Source: Novosphingobium meiothermophilum (GTDB lineage Bacteria; Pseudomonadota; Alphaproteobacteria; Sphingomonadales; Sphingomonadaceae). From it: a stretch of 64,000 nucleotides of DNA. The stretch is taken from assembly GCF_003171715.1 (NCBI RefSeq), contig NZ_QGHL01000007.1:434001-498000 (forward strand), read 5' to 3'. The notes beneath the pieces were generated by a model that did not search any database, was not told the origin of the DNA, and worked only from the letters and a program-made list of their open reading frames with translations. This document shows, piece after piece, positions 1-9,989 of this stretch. The position numbers and the translations under genes are program-made. Positions within the stretch are counted from its first letter, which is position 1. Each line of letters opens with the position of its first letter.

Positions 1-169
1 TTGTTCTGCAAGCTCACGCTGCGACGTTGCAGAAACCGCGCATGACTGCAATCGATGCGCATACGAATATTGCTGGGGTTGAAGGCCAGTTCCGTCGTTC
101 TGCGGCTGCCAAATTGTGCGCTGGCCCCTAAAGTGCGGCAACACCCTCTCTCACGGACATTGAAACGCG

Positions 170-1810
170 ATGACAACGCCCGATACCGCCGCAGGCAAGA
201 TGTCCACTCCGGATGCGGCCGCCGTTCCGTGGTGGCGCGGCGCAGCGATTTACCAGATCTATCCGCGCAGCTTCTGCGATTCCAACGGGGACGGCATTGG
301 CGATCTGCCGGGCATTACGTCACGGCTCGATCATGTTGCGCGTCTTGGCGTCGATGCCATTTGGGTTTCGCCGTTCTTCACCTCTCCGATGAAGGATTTC
401 GGCTACGACGTGGCCGATTACTGCGGCATCGATCCCATCTTCGGCACGCTTGACGATTTCGATGCCATGGTGACGCGCGCGCACGAGCTGGGGCTGAAGG
501 TCACGATCGATCAGGTCTATGCCCATACATCTGACCAGCACCCATGGTTCGCGCAAAGCAGGCAGGATCGGACCAACCCCAAGGCCGACTGGTATGTCTG
601 GGCCGATCCCAAGCCCGACGGCTCGCCGCCGTCGAACTGGCAATCTGTGTTCGGCGGCCCCGCGTGGACATGGGATGCGCGTCGGCGACAGTATTACCTG
701 CACAACTTTCTTTCCAGCCAGCCTCAGATCAACGCGCACAACCCGCAGGTGCAGGAGGCTCTGCTTGGCGTAATGCGTTTCTGGCTTGATCGCGGGGTCG
801 ATGGCTTCCGGCTCGATGCGCTGAACTTCCTGATGCACGACCAGACCCTGCGCGACAATCCGCCGGCGCCCGACGATGGCCGCCGCAAGACGCGCCCGTT
901 CGACTACCAGCTAAAGCTCTACAACCAGTCGCACCCCGACATCATCCGTTTCATCCGGCGTGTGCGAAGGCTTTGCGATGAATATGGAGCGGTGTTCACC
1001 GTTGCCGAAGTGGGCGGCGATCTGGCCGAGACCGAGATGAAGGCCTTCACGGCCGGTAACGACCATCTCAACAGCGCCTATGGCTTTGACTTTCTCTATG
1101 CCGACAGGCTGACTCCGGGAATCGTGAAGCAAGCAGTCGAGAAATGGCCCGATGCGCCGGGGATTGGCTGGCCAAGCTGGGCTTTCGAAAACCACGATGC
1201 GCCGCGCGCGCTTTCGCGGTGGTGCGCTCCTGAGCACCGCGAGGCGTTCGCGCGGGTCAAGGCCATGCTCTTTGCATCGCTGCGGGGGAACATCATCGTC
1301 TATCAGGGCGAGGAACTGGGCCTCGTGCAGGTCGACATCCCTTACGAGCAGTTGCAGGATCCCGAAGCGATCGCGAACTGGCCGCTGACACTTTCGCGCG
1401 ATGGTGCGCGCACGCCGATGCCATGGGCGGTGCAGGCAGCGCAAGGCGGGTTCAGCGCGAGTGCGCCGTGGTTGCCGCTGGGCGAAGAGAACCTTGCACA
1501 GGCGGTCGATCGTCAGAAAGCAGATGCTGATTCGCTGCTCAACCTGACGACACGCCTGCTGGCGCTGCGGCGCGCCAATCCGGCTATGCGGATCGGCAGC
1601 TGCGATGTTCTCCATGCAGACGAATGCCTGCTTGTCATCCGGCGGGTTTCCGGTAAACAATCGATTGCAGGATTGTTCAACCTTGCGTCGTTTCCGGTAG
1701 TCTGGCCGCAGGAACTGGCGCTTGACGGACAGGAACTCGCGTCGGTCAACGGCGCGGCAATCGGGCGGCTCCCGCCATTCGGCGCGCTGCTGATCGAAGA
1801 GAGGATCTGA
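170..1810 (+). CDS. GH13 alpha-amylase-family glucosidase
   Basis: Cytoplasmic-type alpha-glucosidase (546 aa) that would hydrolyse maltose or other short alpha-1,4/1,6-glucosides to glucose. The N-terminal AIYQIYPRSF and the GDGIGDL segment are typical of oligo-1,6-/alpha-glucosidases. The catalytic set is visible: GFRLDALNF with nucleophile Asp216, FTVAEVGG with acid/base Glu280, and FENHD with His342-Asp343. Region I reads DQVYAHTSDQHPWF, with Ala where Asn is usual. No signal peptide is seen. A second in-frame ATG at 200 is possible. The stop overlaps the start of the GH97 gene by one base (TGATG), so the two are probably co-translated. Substrate specificity cannot be read from sequence alone. 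Confidence 0.9.
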   Translation: MTTPDTAAGKMSTPDAAAVPWWRGAAIYQIYPRSFCDSNGDGIGDLPGITSRLDHVARLGVDAIWVSPFFTSPMKDFGYDVADYCGIDPIFGTLDDFDAMVTRAHELGLKVTIDQVYAHTSDQHPWFAQSRQDRTNPKADWYVWADPKPDGSPPSNWQSVFGGPAWTWDARRRQYYLHNFLSSQPQINAHNPQVQEALLGVMRFWLDRGVDGFRLDALNFLMHDQTLRDNPPAPDDGRRKTRPFDYQLKLYNQSHPDIIRFIRRVRRLCDEYGAVFTVAEVGGDLAETEMKAFTAGNDHLNSAYGFDFLYADRLTPGIVKQAVEKWPDAPGIGWPSWAFENHDAPRALSRWCAPEHREAFARVKAMLFASLRGNIIVYQGEELGLVQVDIPYEQLQDPEAIANWPLTLSRDGARTPMPWAVQAAQGGFSASAPWLPLGEENLAQAVDRQKADADSLLNLTTRLLALRRANPAMRIGSCDVLHADECLLVIRRVSGKQSIAGLFNLASFPVVWPQELALDGQELASVNGAAIGRLPPFGALLIEERI

Positions 1811-3858
1811 TGCGCTATACCTTGATGCTTGCAGCGCCGCTGGCGCTGGCGCTTTCGTGCGCCTTCATAACGCCCGCAGTGGCCGAAACCGTTACCGCTT
1901 CATCCCCGGACGGCACACTTGTCGTGACCGTGACGACCGATGCCGACGGACGCCCGACCTACAGCCTCAGCCGCAAGGGCAGGCTGCTCATCGGCGCGTC
2001 AATGCTCGGCTTCATTCCCAGCGACGGACCCACGATGCAGCGCGGCAACAGGATCGTCGGTCACGAGACGGGTGGCGGCAAGGAAACATGGGAACAGCCA
2101 TGGGGCGAGCGCCGCTTCGTCAACGATCATCACAATGAACTGCTGGTGCGTTTCGAGCAGGTGCCGGATTGGGGTGGGCGGCGCATGAACGTGCGCTTCC
2201 GGCTGTTCAACGATGGTTTCGGCTTCCGCTACGAAATCCCGGAACAGCCCGCAATGAAGGTGATGAGGATCGCCGATGAACTGACCGAGTTCAACATCGC
2301 GCAGAACGGCACGGCGTGGTGGATCCCCGGCGGCGAATGGAACCGTTACGAACAGGTCTATCAGAAAACCCCGATCGACGGCGTATCCACTGCACACACG
2401 CCCATCACCATGAAGCTGGCGGACGGAACCCACCTTGCGTTCCATGAGGCTGCACTGGTCGATTATTCGGCCATGTGGTTCAAGCGCCAGACCGGCACCG
2501 CGTTCCGCACCACGCTTTCGCCTTCGGGCAACGGGCCGAAGGTGGTGCGTGCGCTGCCTTTCAACACGCCGTGGCGCAGCTTGCGCATTGCCGACGGTGC
2601 CAGGGGGCTGGTCGAGAACGATCTGGAACTCAATCTGAATGAGCCGAACCGTCTGGGAGATGTTTCGTGGTTCAAGCCGATGAAATACATCGGCATCTGG
2701 TGGGGCATGATCCGGGGGGACTGGTCATGGGCCGAAGGCCCCAACCACGGCGCCACTACCACGAGGGCAAAGCAGTATATCGATTTCGCCGCTAAGCACG
2801 GGTTTGGGGGCGTGCTTGTCGAAGGCTGGGACAAGGGCTGGAACGGCACCTGGTTCGGAAACGGCAGGGATTTCAGTTACACCGAGGCCACGCCCGACTT
2901 CGACCTTGAAGCGGTGGCCAGATATGGCGCCCAAAAGGGCGTGATGCTGATCGGCCATCACGAGACCGGCGGCAACATCGCCAATTATGAAGCGCAGCTT
3001 GATGATGCGATGAAGCTTTATGACCGGCTTGGCGTGCGCGCCGTGAAAACGGGTTACGTCGCCGATGCGGGCGGCATTCTGGCTCCCGGTGATGCGCCGG
3101 GCACCTACCGGGCCGAGTATCACGACGGGCAACGCGCGGTGCAGCATCATCTCAAGGTCGTGCAGACTGCGGCAAGATACCGCATCGCCATCAATGCGCA
3201 CGAACCGGTGAAGGATACCGGCTTGCGCCGCACCTATCCCAACTGGATCGACCGCGAAGGCGCGCGGGGCATGGAATACAATGCGTGGGGCCAGTTTGCC
3301 AACGGCCCGGACCACGAACCGACGCTGGTCTATACCCGGATGCTGTCCGGTCCGATGGACTTCACGCCGGGCGTTCTCAGCCTTGAGGGTGCCAACAAGG
3401 TGCCGCTGGCATCGACGCTCGCCAAGCAGCTTGGCCTTTATCTGGCGATCTATTCACCGATCCAGATGGCCGCCGATTTCATCGAGAATCTGGAAGCGCA
3501 CCCCAGAGAACTGGCGTTCATCAGGCAGGTGCCCGCAGACTGGTCGGAAAGCCACCTCATTGCCGGCGAAGTGGGCGATTATGCGATTTTCGCGCGCAAG
3601 GACCGCAACAGCGATGACTGGTATGTGGGCGGCGTGAACGACGCAACACCGCGCGATCTTTCCCTGAAGCTCGATTTCCTCGATCCCGGACGGGTCTATA
3701 CCGCCACGATCTGGAAGGACGGCGAGGGCGCAACATACGAGACAGAAGCGCGTCATCGCATCGTTTATGCCACGCTGAAGGTGAAGAAGGGAGATGTGCT
3801 TCCCGCATGGCTTGCGCCGGGTGGCGGCCTTGCGGTGCGTTTGAATCCCGGCAAATAG
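1810..3858 (+). CDS. GH97 family alpha-glucosidase (SusB-like), secreted
   Basis: 682-aa glycoside hydrolase of family GH97, whose members cleave alpha-glucosides (some are alpha-galactosidases). Residues 1-25 form a signal peptide with an AVA cleavage site, so it acts in the periplasm. The all-beta N-terminal domain is followed by a (beta/alpha)8 domain with GVLVEGWDKGW, GHHETGGNIANYEAQL and VKTGYVADAG, features of the family, and a small C-terminal beta domain. It is translationally coupled to the GH13 gene. The pair suggests stepwise hydrolysis: GH97 outside the inner membrane and GH13 inside. The transporter and receptor expected in such a cluster are not in the window. Confidence 0.9.
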   Translation: MRYTLMLAAPLALALSCAFITPAVAETVTASSPDGTLVVTVTTDADGRPTYSLSRKGRLLIGASMLGFIPSDGPTMQRGNRIVGHETGGGKETWEQPWGERRFVNDHHNELLVRFEQVPDWGGRRMNVRFRLFNDGFGFRYEIPEQPAMKVMRIADELTEFNIAQNGTAWWIPGGEWNRYEQVYQKTPIDGVSTAHTPITMKLADGTHLAFHEAALVDYSAMWFKRQTGTAFRTTLSPSGNGPKVVRALPFNTPWRSLRIADGARGLVENDLELNLNEPNRLGDVSWFKPMKYIGIWWGMIRGDWSWAEGPNHGATTTRAKQYIDFAAKHGFGGVLVEGWDKGWNGTWFGNGRDFSYTEATPDFDLEAVARYGAQKGVMLIGHHETGGNIANYEAQLDDAMKLYDRLGVRAVKTGYVADAGGILAPGDAPGTYRAEYHDGQRAVQHHLKVVQTAARYRIAINAHEPVKDTGLRRTYPNWIDREGARGMEYNAWGQFANGPDHEPTLVYTRMLSGPMDFTPGVLSLEGANKVPLASTLAKQLGLYLAIYSPIQMAADFIENLEAHPRELAFIRQVPADWSESHLIAGEVGDYAIFARKDRNSDDWYVGGVNDATPRDLSLKLDFLDPGRVYTATIWKDGEGATYETEARHRIVYATLKVKKGDVLPAWLAPGGGLAVRLNPGK

Positions 3859-4066
3859 CCACCTGACCGGCAGGGAAGGGCCGGGAGAAAGAGGCGGGAA
3901 GGGCAAGTCGCGTCTGCCCTGCCGCTTTGCCTTTGCGGTGCATAGCTATCCTGCATACTTATGCGTGCTGAACCCTGCCCATGATGGGTTTAGGGGCTTG
4001 GGCGAGGCACGGGCTTTTTCGCGCGCTGCGCGCCCCGCCCGCAGTGCCAATGGGAGAATTGCGTCG

Positions 4067-5515
4067 ATGATCGAAAAGAGCTGCTCGGCCCTGCTGCTGT
4101 TCGGCGCGACCGGGGACCTTTCGCGGCGCATGCTGCTGCCCTCGCTTTATGCCCTGCACGAGGACGGGCTGATCCGTTCCGATCTGCGTATCGTGGGCAC
4201 CGCCCGGTCCGAACACGATGATGCCGAGTTCCGCGAGTTTGCTCGCGCGGCTCTGGCCGAGTTCCTGCCGGAAGACCGCAGGGACGAAGCCAAGCTGGCC
4301 AGCTTTCTGGAAAGGCTTGAATACCAGACGCTCGATGCCTCGAACATCGACGGCTTCGGCGAACTGGCCGCAAAGCTGGGCGATACCTCTTGCGGCCTGT
4401 CGATCTTCCTTTCGACCGCACCTTTCCTCTTTGAACCCACCATTGCCGGATTGAAGCAGGCCGGGCTGACGCACGGCAATGTGCGGATCGGCCTTGAAAA
4501 ACCGCTGGGCAATGATCTGGCCTCGTCAAACCGCATCAACGATGCCGTGGCGGCCGCCTTTGCCGAGGATCAGATTTTCCGGATCGATCATTACCTCGGC
4601 AAGGAAACCGTGCAGAACCTCATGGCGCTGCGCTTTGCGAACATGATGTTCGAACCGCTCTGGAACGCGGGCGGCATCGATCATGTCCAGATCACGGTGA
4701 GCGAGACCGTGGGTCTTGAAGGGCGCAAGGGCTTCTACGACGATACTGGCGCGCTGCGCGACATGGTGCAGAACCACATGCTGCAACTTCTGGCGCTCAC
4801 CGCCATGGAGCCGCCCGCAAACCTTGATGCCACCTCGATCCGCGACGAAAAGGTGAAAGTCCTGCGCGCGCTGCGACCCGTGAAGGCCGAGGAAATGGTG
4901 CGCGGACAGTATCGTGCAGGCGCGGTGAAGGGCGTTTCGGTCAACGGCTATCAGGAGGATCTGGGAAGTCCTTCAGACACCGAGACTTTCGTTGCCATCA
5001 AGGCCCACGTCGACAACTGGCGATGGACGGGCGTGCCCTTTTATCTGCGCACCGGCAAGCGGCTGGGCGAGCGGCGGAGCGAGATCGTCGTCGAGTTCAA
5101 GCAGGTGCCGCACAATGTCTTTGCCGAGCGCGGTGGGCGGCTGCGGGCCAATCGCCTCGTGATCCGGCTTCAGCCCGAAGAATACGTGCGCTTGCAGGTC
5201 ATGGCGAAGGAGCCGGGGCTGGACCGTGGCGGCATCGTGCTGCGCGAGGTGAACCTCGACCTTTCGCTGACCACTGCCTTTGCCAAGGCGCGCCGCCGGA
5301 TTGCCTATGAACGGCTGCTGCTGGACCTGATCGAAGGCGAACAGACGCTGTTCGTGCGCCGAGACGAGGTGGAGGCCCAGTGGCGCTGGGTGGATGCAAT
5401 CCGCAAGGTCTGGGCCGAAACCGACATGGAGGCCAAACCCTATGCCGCCGGAAGCTGGGGCCCCAACGCGGGTATCGCGCTGACCGAACGGGACGGGAGA
5501 AGCTGGAATGACTGA
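4067..5515 (+). CDS. zwf: Glucose-6-phosphate 1-dehydrogenase
   Basis: 482-aa enzyme oxidising glucose 6-phosphate to 6-phosphogluconolactone with NADP or NAD, first step of the oxidative pentose phosphate and Entner-Doudoroff routes. The nucleotide-binding motif GATGDLSRR is at 13-21, EKPLG at 144-148 and the active-site signature RIDHYLGKE at 172-180. The frame is open upstream to 3938, but the start at 4067 has a GGGAGA ribosome site and gives the usual family length and N-terminus. The 208-base gap before it (3859-4066) separates it from the GH97 gene and could hold its promoter; I cannot assign one securely. It heads zwf-pgl-edd(-glk). Confidence 0.95.
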   Translation: MIEKSCSALLLFGATGDLSRRMLLPSLYALHEDGLIRSDLRIVGTARSEHDDAEFREFARAALAEFLPEDRRDEAKLASFLERLEYQTLDASNIDGFGELAAKLGDTSCGLSIFLSTAPFLFEPTIAGLKQAGLTHGNVRIGLEKPLGNDLASSNRINDAVAAAFAEDQIFRIDHYLGKETVQNLMALRFANMMFEPLWNAGGIDHVQITVSETVGLEGRKGFYDDTGALRDMVQNHMLQLLALTAMEPPANLDATSIRDEKVKVLRALRPVKAEEMVRGQYRAGAVKGVSVNGYQEDLGSPSDTETFVAIKAHVDNWRWTGVPFYLRTGKRLGERRSEIVVEFKQVPHNVFAERGGRLRANRLVIRLQPEEYVRLQVMAKEPGLDRGGIVLREVNLDLSLTTAFAKARRRIAYERLLLDLIEGEQTLFVRRDEVEAQWRWVDAIRKVWAETDMEAKPYAAGSWGPNAGIALTERDGRSWND

Positions 5516-6134
5516 GCTGGTTCCGGTCATGGTGCAATGGGCTGATCCGGGCGATGCTTGTGCCGTTGCCGATCACATCGCCCGCGTGGTCTCGGCACCG
5601 GGGCACAAGCGCATTGCCTTTACCGGCGGCTCCACCCCGATCAGGGTGCTGGCCCTGCTGAAGGATCGCCCGCTCGACTGGCGCAGCGTAACCATTGCGC
5701 TGACCGATGATCGGCGCGTGCCTGACGATCATCCCGCCAGCAACTTTGCCAAGATTCATGCCGCCCTCGGCACTTCGGGCGCCACGTTCGAGCGGCTGGA
5801 GGAAGGAGCGGAAGTTGCGCCCTTCGATCTTGTCTGGCTGGGCATGGGCGAAGACGGCCACGTGGCATCGCTCTTTCCCGAAATGCAGGCCCATGTGCGG
5901 CCGGGACCGGCCGTTATCGCCACCACGCCCATTCCGCTGCCACCCGAAGCCCCGTTTGACCGACTGACGCTCAACGCAAAGGCGCTGAAGGCCACACGCG
6001 AAATCATCCTGGTGGTGACCGGGCATTCCAAGAAGGCGCTGCTGGAAAGCGCGCTTGGCGGCAATGACCGCTACCCCGTCACCGAGTTTCTGCACGGCTA
6101 CGGCCCGCCTGTCACCATCTACTGGAGCGAATGA
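5508..6134 (+). CDS. pgl: 6-phosphogluconolactonase
   Basis: 208-aa DevB/SOL-type lactonase hydrolysing 6-phosphoglucono-lactone to 6-phosphogluconate. TGGSTP near residues 39-44, LTDDRRVP near 66-73 and [13 protein letters not shown] near 112-124 are characteristic. It is slightly shorter than the usual 220-250 aa. The start overlaps the last 8 bases of zwf and its end overlaps edd, so the three are translationally coupled and the lactone is processed by co-expressed enzymes. Confidence 0.93.
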   Translation: MTELVPVMVQWADPGDACAVADHIARVVSAPGHKRIAFTGGSTPIRVLALLKDRPLDWRSVTIALTDDRRVPDDHPASNFAKIHAALGTSGATFERLEEGAEVAPFDLVWLGMGEDGHVASLFPEMQAHVRPGPAVIATTPIPLPPEAPFDRLTLNAKALKATREIILVVTGHSKKALLESALGGNDRYPVTEFLHGYGPPVTIYWSE

Positions 6135-7954
6135 TGCCGCTGAACCCTGTTGTCGAGCGCGTGACCCAGCGCATCGTCGAACGCTCGCGCAAGAGCCGCG
6201 CGGCCTATCTCGATCTGATCGAGCGTTCGCGCGATCAGGGGCTGAACCGGCCGCAGCTTTCGTGCGGCAATCTGGCGCACGGGTTCGCGGCTGCCGGTGA
6301 TGACAAGGCGCTCATCAAATCTGGCAAGGCGATGAATATCGGCATCGTCACCGCCTATAACGACATGCTTTCTGCGCATCAGCCCTATGGTCGCTATCCC
6401 GAACAGATCAAGATCTTCGCGCGCGAGGTGGGCGCCACGGCGCAGGTTGCGGGCGGCGTCCCGGCCATGTGCGACGGTGTGACCCAGGGGCAGGATTCGA
6501 TGGAACTGTCGCTGTTCAGCCGCGACAATATTGCCATGGCTGCCGTCGTTGGGTTGAGCCACGCCATGTTCGAGGGCGCGCTCCTTCTTGGCATCTGCGA
6601 CAAGATCGTTCCCGGACTGCTGATCGGCTCTCTGCGTTTTGGCCATTTGCCCACCATCCTTGTTCCGGCAGGCCCGATGCCCAGCGGCCTTCCCAACAAG
6701 GAAAAGGTGCGCATCCGCCAGCTCTATGCCGAGGGCAAGGTGGGGCGCGAGGAACTGCTGGAAAGCGAGAGCGCAAGCTATCATTCCCCCGGAACCTGCA
6801 CGTTCTATGGCACGGCCAATTCCAACCAGATGATGATGGAAATGATGGGCCTGCACATGCCCGGTTCCAGCTTTGTCCAGCCGGGCCTCAAGCTGCGTCA
6901 GGAATTGACGCGCGCGGCGGTGCACCGCATCACGCAGATCGGTTGGAACGGCGATGATTACCGCCCGCTTGGCCGGTGTATCGACGAGAAAGCCATCGTC
7001 AACGCCGTGGTTGGCCTTCTGGCAACGGGTGGATCGACGAACCATGTGATCCACCTGCCCGCCATAGCGCGCGCGGCGGGGATCATGATCGACTGGGACG
7101 ATATGGACGAGCTGAGCAGCGCCGTCCCGCTGATCGCCAGTGTCTATCCCAATGGTTCCGGGGACGTGAATGCCTTCGCGGCTGCGGGCGGAATGCCTTA
7201 CGTGATCCGGGAACTGATCGGCGCGGGGTTGGCCCATGCCGACATAATGACGGTCTATGGAAAGTCGCTTGCGGAAGGTGCGCAGGAGCCGGTGATGGAT
7301 GGCGATGCGCTGAAATGGATCCCTGCGCCGGAACAGTCGGGCGATGAAACCATGCTGCGCCCCGTGTCTGCCCCGTTCCGCACGGAGGGCGGCTTGCGCC
7401 TGCTGAAGGGTAATCTGGGGCGGGGGACCATCAAGGTCAGCGCGGTCGATCCCTCGCGCTGGACGATCGAAGCCCCAGCGCGGGTATTTCAGGATCAGAA
7501 CGCCGTGCTGGCAGCCTTCAAGGCGGGCGAACTTGAGCGTGATGTGGTGGTCGTCGTCCGGTTCCAGGGACCAGCGGCCAACGGAATGCCCGAACTGCAC
7601 AAGTTGACCCCGCCGCTGGGCGTGCTTCAGGATCGCGGCTTCAAGGTTGCACTCGTGACGGATGGGCGCATGTCGGGCGCATCGGGCAAAGTTCCGGCTG
7701 CCATTCATGTTTCGCCTGAAGCAAAGCAGGGCGGCGCGCTGGCCAAGCTGCGCGATGGCGACATGGTGCGGGTCTGTGCAGTCACAGGCACGCTGGAGGC
7801 ACTGGTGCCCCAAGCCGAGTGGGCAGCGCGTGAACCGGCGCCCGCGCCTGCTGCGGCAGACGGTGTGGGCCGGGAACTCTTCGCACTCATGCGCCTTCAT
7901 GCAGACGAGGCCGAGCGCGGCGGATCGGCCATGCTCGCCGCGGCAGGGCTTTAG
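6131..7954 (+). CDS. edd: Phosphogluconate dehydratase
   Basis: 607-aa iron-sulfur dehydratase of the IlvD/Edd family converting 6-phosphogluconate to 2-keto-3-deoxy-6-phosphogluconate (KDPG), the committing Entner-Doudoroff step. Conserved cysteine-containing segments [18 protein letters not shown] and [16 protein letters not shown] and the C-terminal [20 protein letters not shown] are present; the length fits Edd. Two adjacent ATG codons (6131 and 6134) overlap the pgl stop, and either could start the protein. The next gene is glk after 60 bases. The partner aldolase gene eda is not found here. Confidence 0.95.
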   Translation: MMPLNPVVERVTQRIVERSRKSRAAYLDLIERSRDQGLNRPQLSCGNLAHGFAAAGDDKALIKSGKAMNIGIVTAYNDMLSAHQPYGRYPEQIKIFAREVGATAQVAGGVPAMCDGVTQGQDSMELSLFSRDNIAMAAVVGLSHAMFEGALLLGICDKIVPGLLIGSLRFGHLPTILVPAGPMPSGLPNKEKVRIRQLYAEGKVGREELLESESASYHSPGTCTFYGTANSNQMMMEMMGLHMPGSSFVQPGLKLRQELTRAAVHRITQIGWNGDDYRPLGRCIDEKAIVNAVVGLLATGGSTNHVIHLPAIARAAGIMIDWDDMDELSSAVPLIASVYPNGSGDVNAFAAAGGMPYVIRELIGAGLAHADIMTVYGKSLAEGAQEPVMDGDALKWIPAPEQSGDETMLRPVSAPFRTEGGLRLLKGNLGRGTIKVSAVDPSRWTIEAPARVFQDQNAVLAAFKAGELERDVVVVVRFQGPAANGMPELHKLTPPLGVLQDRGFKVALVTDGRMSGASGKVPAAIHVSPEAKQGGALAKLRDGDMVRVCAVTGTLEALVPQAEWAAREPAPAPAAADGVGRELFALMRLHADEAERGGSAMLAAAGL

Positions 7955-8014
7955 GTCCAAGGTTGGCGGCACGGCCGCGTAACAGCCCCGGCACGGGAAG
8001 GGGGAGAGAAGAGG

Positions 8015-8983
8015 ATGCAGGTCGTCGCGGTTGATATTGGCGGAACCCACGCGCGCTTTGCCATTGCGGAAGTTGCGCAAGGGCGCGTTCTTTCTCTGGG
8101 CGATGCCGTAACCCTCAAGACCGCAGAGCATGGCTCGTTCCAGCTTGCCTGGGAAGATTTTGGGCGGACGGTCGGCGCGCCGCTGCCATCGGCTGCGGCC
8201 ATTGCCGTTGCCGGGCCGGTAGGGGGTGAAGTTATCCGCTTCACCAACAATCCGTGGATCATCCGCCCAGCGCTGATTCCCGAAAAGCTGGGTGCGGAAC
8301 GGTTCGTCGTCGTCAATGACTTTGCCGCCGTGGCTCATGCCGTGGCGCAGGCCGGAGACGACCATTTCCTGCATCTTTCTGGGCCTGATGCACCGCTGCC
8401 CGAAACCGGTGTCATCAGCGTTGTCGGCCCCGGAACGGGGCTGGGCGTGGCCCAACTATGGCGCGATTCCACGGGCTACCGGGTTGTCCCGACAGAGGGC
8501 GGGCATATCGATTTTGCCCCGCTCGATGCCATAGAAGATGCCATTCTGGCGGGCCTGCGCAAGCGGCACCGTCGCGTATCGGTGGAACGGGTCGTTGCCG
8601 GGCCGGGCATTGTCGACATCTACGAGGCGCTTGCCCACCTTGAAAACCGCCCTTTCCGCCCGCTAACCGACCGTGAACTGTGGGAACTGGGCACGCTTGG
8701 GCACGACAGTCTGGCTGCCGCGGCGGTGGATCGGTTCTGTCTTTCGCTGGGTAGCGTTGCGGGCGATCTGGCGCTTGCCCACGGCGCCACGGGCGTGGTC
8801 ATGGCAGGCGGGCTGGGCCTGCGTATCAAGGATACGCTTGTGCGTTCCGGCTTTGCCGACAGGTTTCGTGCCAAGGGCCGCTTCGAAGGATTGATGGCGG
8901 CGATCCCGGTCAAGCTCATCACCCATCCGCAACCCGGCCTGTTCGGAGCCGCAGCCGCCTTTGCGCAGGCATACGCCAACTGA
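8015..8983 (+). CDS. glk: Glucokinase
   Basis: 322-aa glucokinase of the bacterial Glk family (ROK-distant, E. coli-like) phosphorylating glucose with ATP. The phosphate-binding DIGGTHARF is at 7-15 and VGPGTGLGVA and VVPTEGGHIDFAP follow, as in this family. A purine-rich ribosome site (GGGGGAGAGAAGAGG) lies directly upstream. It is probably the last gene of the zwf-pgl-edd-glk unit and would supply glucose 6-phosphate to zwf from the glucose released by the two glucosidases upstream. Confidence 0.94.
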   Translation: MQVVAVDIGGTHARFAIAEVAQGRVLSLGDAVTLKTAEHGSFQLAWEDFGRTVGAPLPSAAAIAVAGPVGGEVIRFTNNPWIIRPALIPEKLGAERFVVVNDFAAVAHAVAQAGDDHFLHLSGPDAPLPETGVISVVGPGTGLGVAQLWRDSTGYRVVPTEGGHIDFAPLDAIEDAILAGLRKRHRRVSVERVVAGPGIVDIYEALAHLENRPFRPLTDRELWELGTLGHDSLAAAAVDRFCLSLGSVAGDLALAHGATGVVMAGGLGLRIKDTLVRSGFADRFRAKGRFEGLMAAIPVKLITHPQPGLFGAAAAFAQAYAN

Positions 8984-9145
8984 CGATTCTGTCGATGGCC
9001 ATGCCGCTGCCCGGCGACTAACGCGTGGCAGTGGTTGAATTGTGGCATGCGCCTTAACCGGTCAATTAATTCTGGTGGATTTGTGCCATCGGCAGGTTAT
9101 GACCGGAAGGACTGTTTTGGCGGTGCCGAAGGAAAGGGTGGCCTG

Positions 9146-9928
9146 ATGGAATACGAAACCATTCGCGTTGAACGCAGCGGCGAAGTGCTCAAGATCGTGC
9201 TCAACCGGCCGGAGCGGCTCAACGCCTGCCCGCCCAACATGGCGCTTGAACTGGCCAATGCGCTGAATGATCTGGGCGGTGCGCGCGCCGTGCTGATTAC
9301 GGGCGAAGGCCGCGCGTTCTGTTCAGGGGCGGATCTGGCGGCCCGCGGCGAACGTTCCATTTCCGGCGGGCGCGGTACCTATACTGCTCTGACACAGGCC
9401 TATAATCCCCTCATGCTCACGCTCTCGCGCCTCGCCGTGCCGGTCGTGACGGCGGTCAATGGTCCGGCGGCCGGGGTCGGATGCTCCATCGCGCTCGCGG
9501 CTGATTTCGTCATCGCCGGGCGCAGCGCCTATTTCCTTCAGGCGTTCGTCAACATCGGGCTTGTTCCCGATGGCGGTGCCTCGTGGATGCTCACGCGGCT
9601 TGTGGGCAAGGCCCGCGCCACCGAGATGATGATGCTGGGCGAGAAAATCGGCGCAGAGAAGGCAGAAAGCTGGGGCCTCATCTACAAGGCCGTGGACGAT
9701 GCCGCCTTGCAGGATGAAGCGATGGCGCTGGCCAAGCGGCTCGCCGCCGGTCCGACCGTGGCACTTGGCACCATGCGCCAGAACCTCGCGCGGGCGCTTG
9801 AACTCGATTATGCCAGCGCCTTGCAGGTCGAGGCGGAAGGCCAGTGGATTGCCGGCGACAGCGCCGATGCGGCCGAAGGTGGCCTTGCCTTTCTGGAAAA
9901 GCGCAAGCCGGTCTTCAGCGGCAAGTAG
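9146..9928 (+). CDS. Enoyl-CoA hydratase/isomerase family protein
   Basis: 260-aa crotonase-fold protein. N-terminal LNRPERLNA, oxyanion-hole segments GEGRAFCSGADL and NGPAAGVGCS, and FVNIGLVPDGGASW resemble PaaG/EchA-type enzymes, with Asp in the position where classical hydratases carry the second catalytic Glu, so an isomerase-like activity is possible. The frame opens at 9035, but the ATG at 9146 has the ribosome site GGAAAGGGTGG and gives the family N-terminus. It is separated from glk by 162 bases and convergent with aroB; the substrate is not deducible from context. Confidence 0.88.
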   Translation: MEYETIRVERSGEVLKIVLNRPERLNACPPNMALELANALNDLGGARAVLITGEGRAFCSGADLAARGERSISGGRGTYTALTQAYNPLMLTLSRLAVPVVTAVNGPAAGVGCSIALAADFVIAGRSAYFLQAFVNIGLVPDGGASWMLTRLVGKARATEMMMLGEKIGAEKAESWGLIYKAVDDAALQDEAMALAKRLAAGPTVALGTMRQNLARALELDYASALQVEAEGQWIAGDSADAAEGGLAFLEKRKPVFSGK

Positions 9929-9989
9929 GCGGCAATCGGTGCGGGCGGCCGATCGGGGCGCGCCCGCACTGGATGCGTTTCCGCCTTGT

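Noticed and set aside
3..131. Frame open from the left edge to TAA at 129-131, possibly the tail of an upstream gene
   Set aside because: 42 codons without stop are unremarkable at this GC content, and the translation resembles nothing I know; left unannotated.
6119..8455. Long antisense reading frame (778 codons) opposite edd-glk
   Set aside because: Shadow of the high-GC third-position bias of edd and glk; no ribosome site or recognisable domain.
9052..9072. CtrA-like TTAA...TTAA before the crotonase gene
   Set aside because: The half-sites are 8 rather than 7 bases apart.
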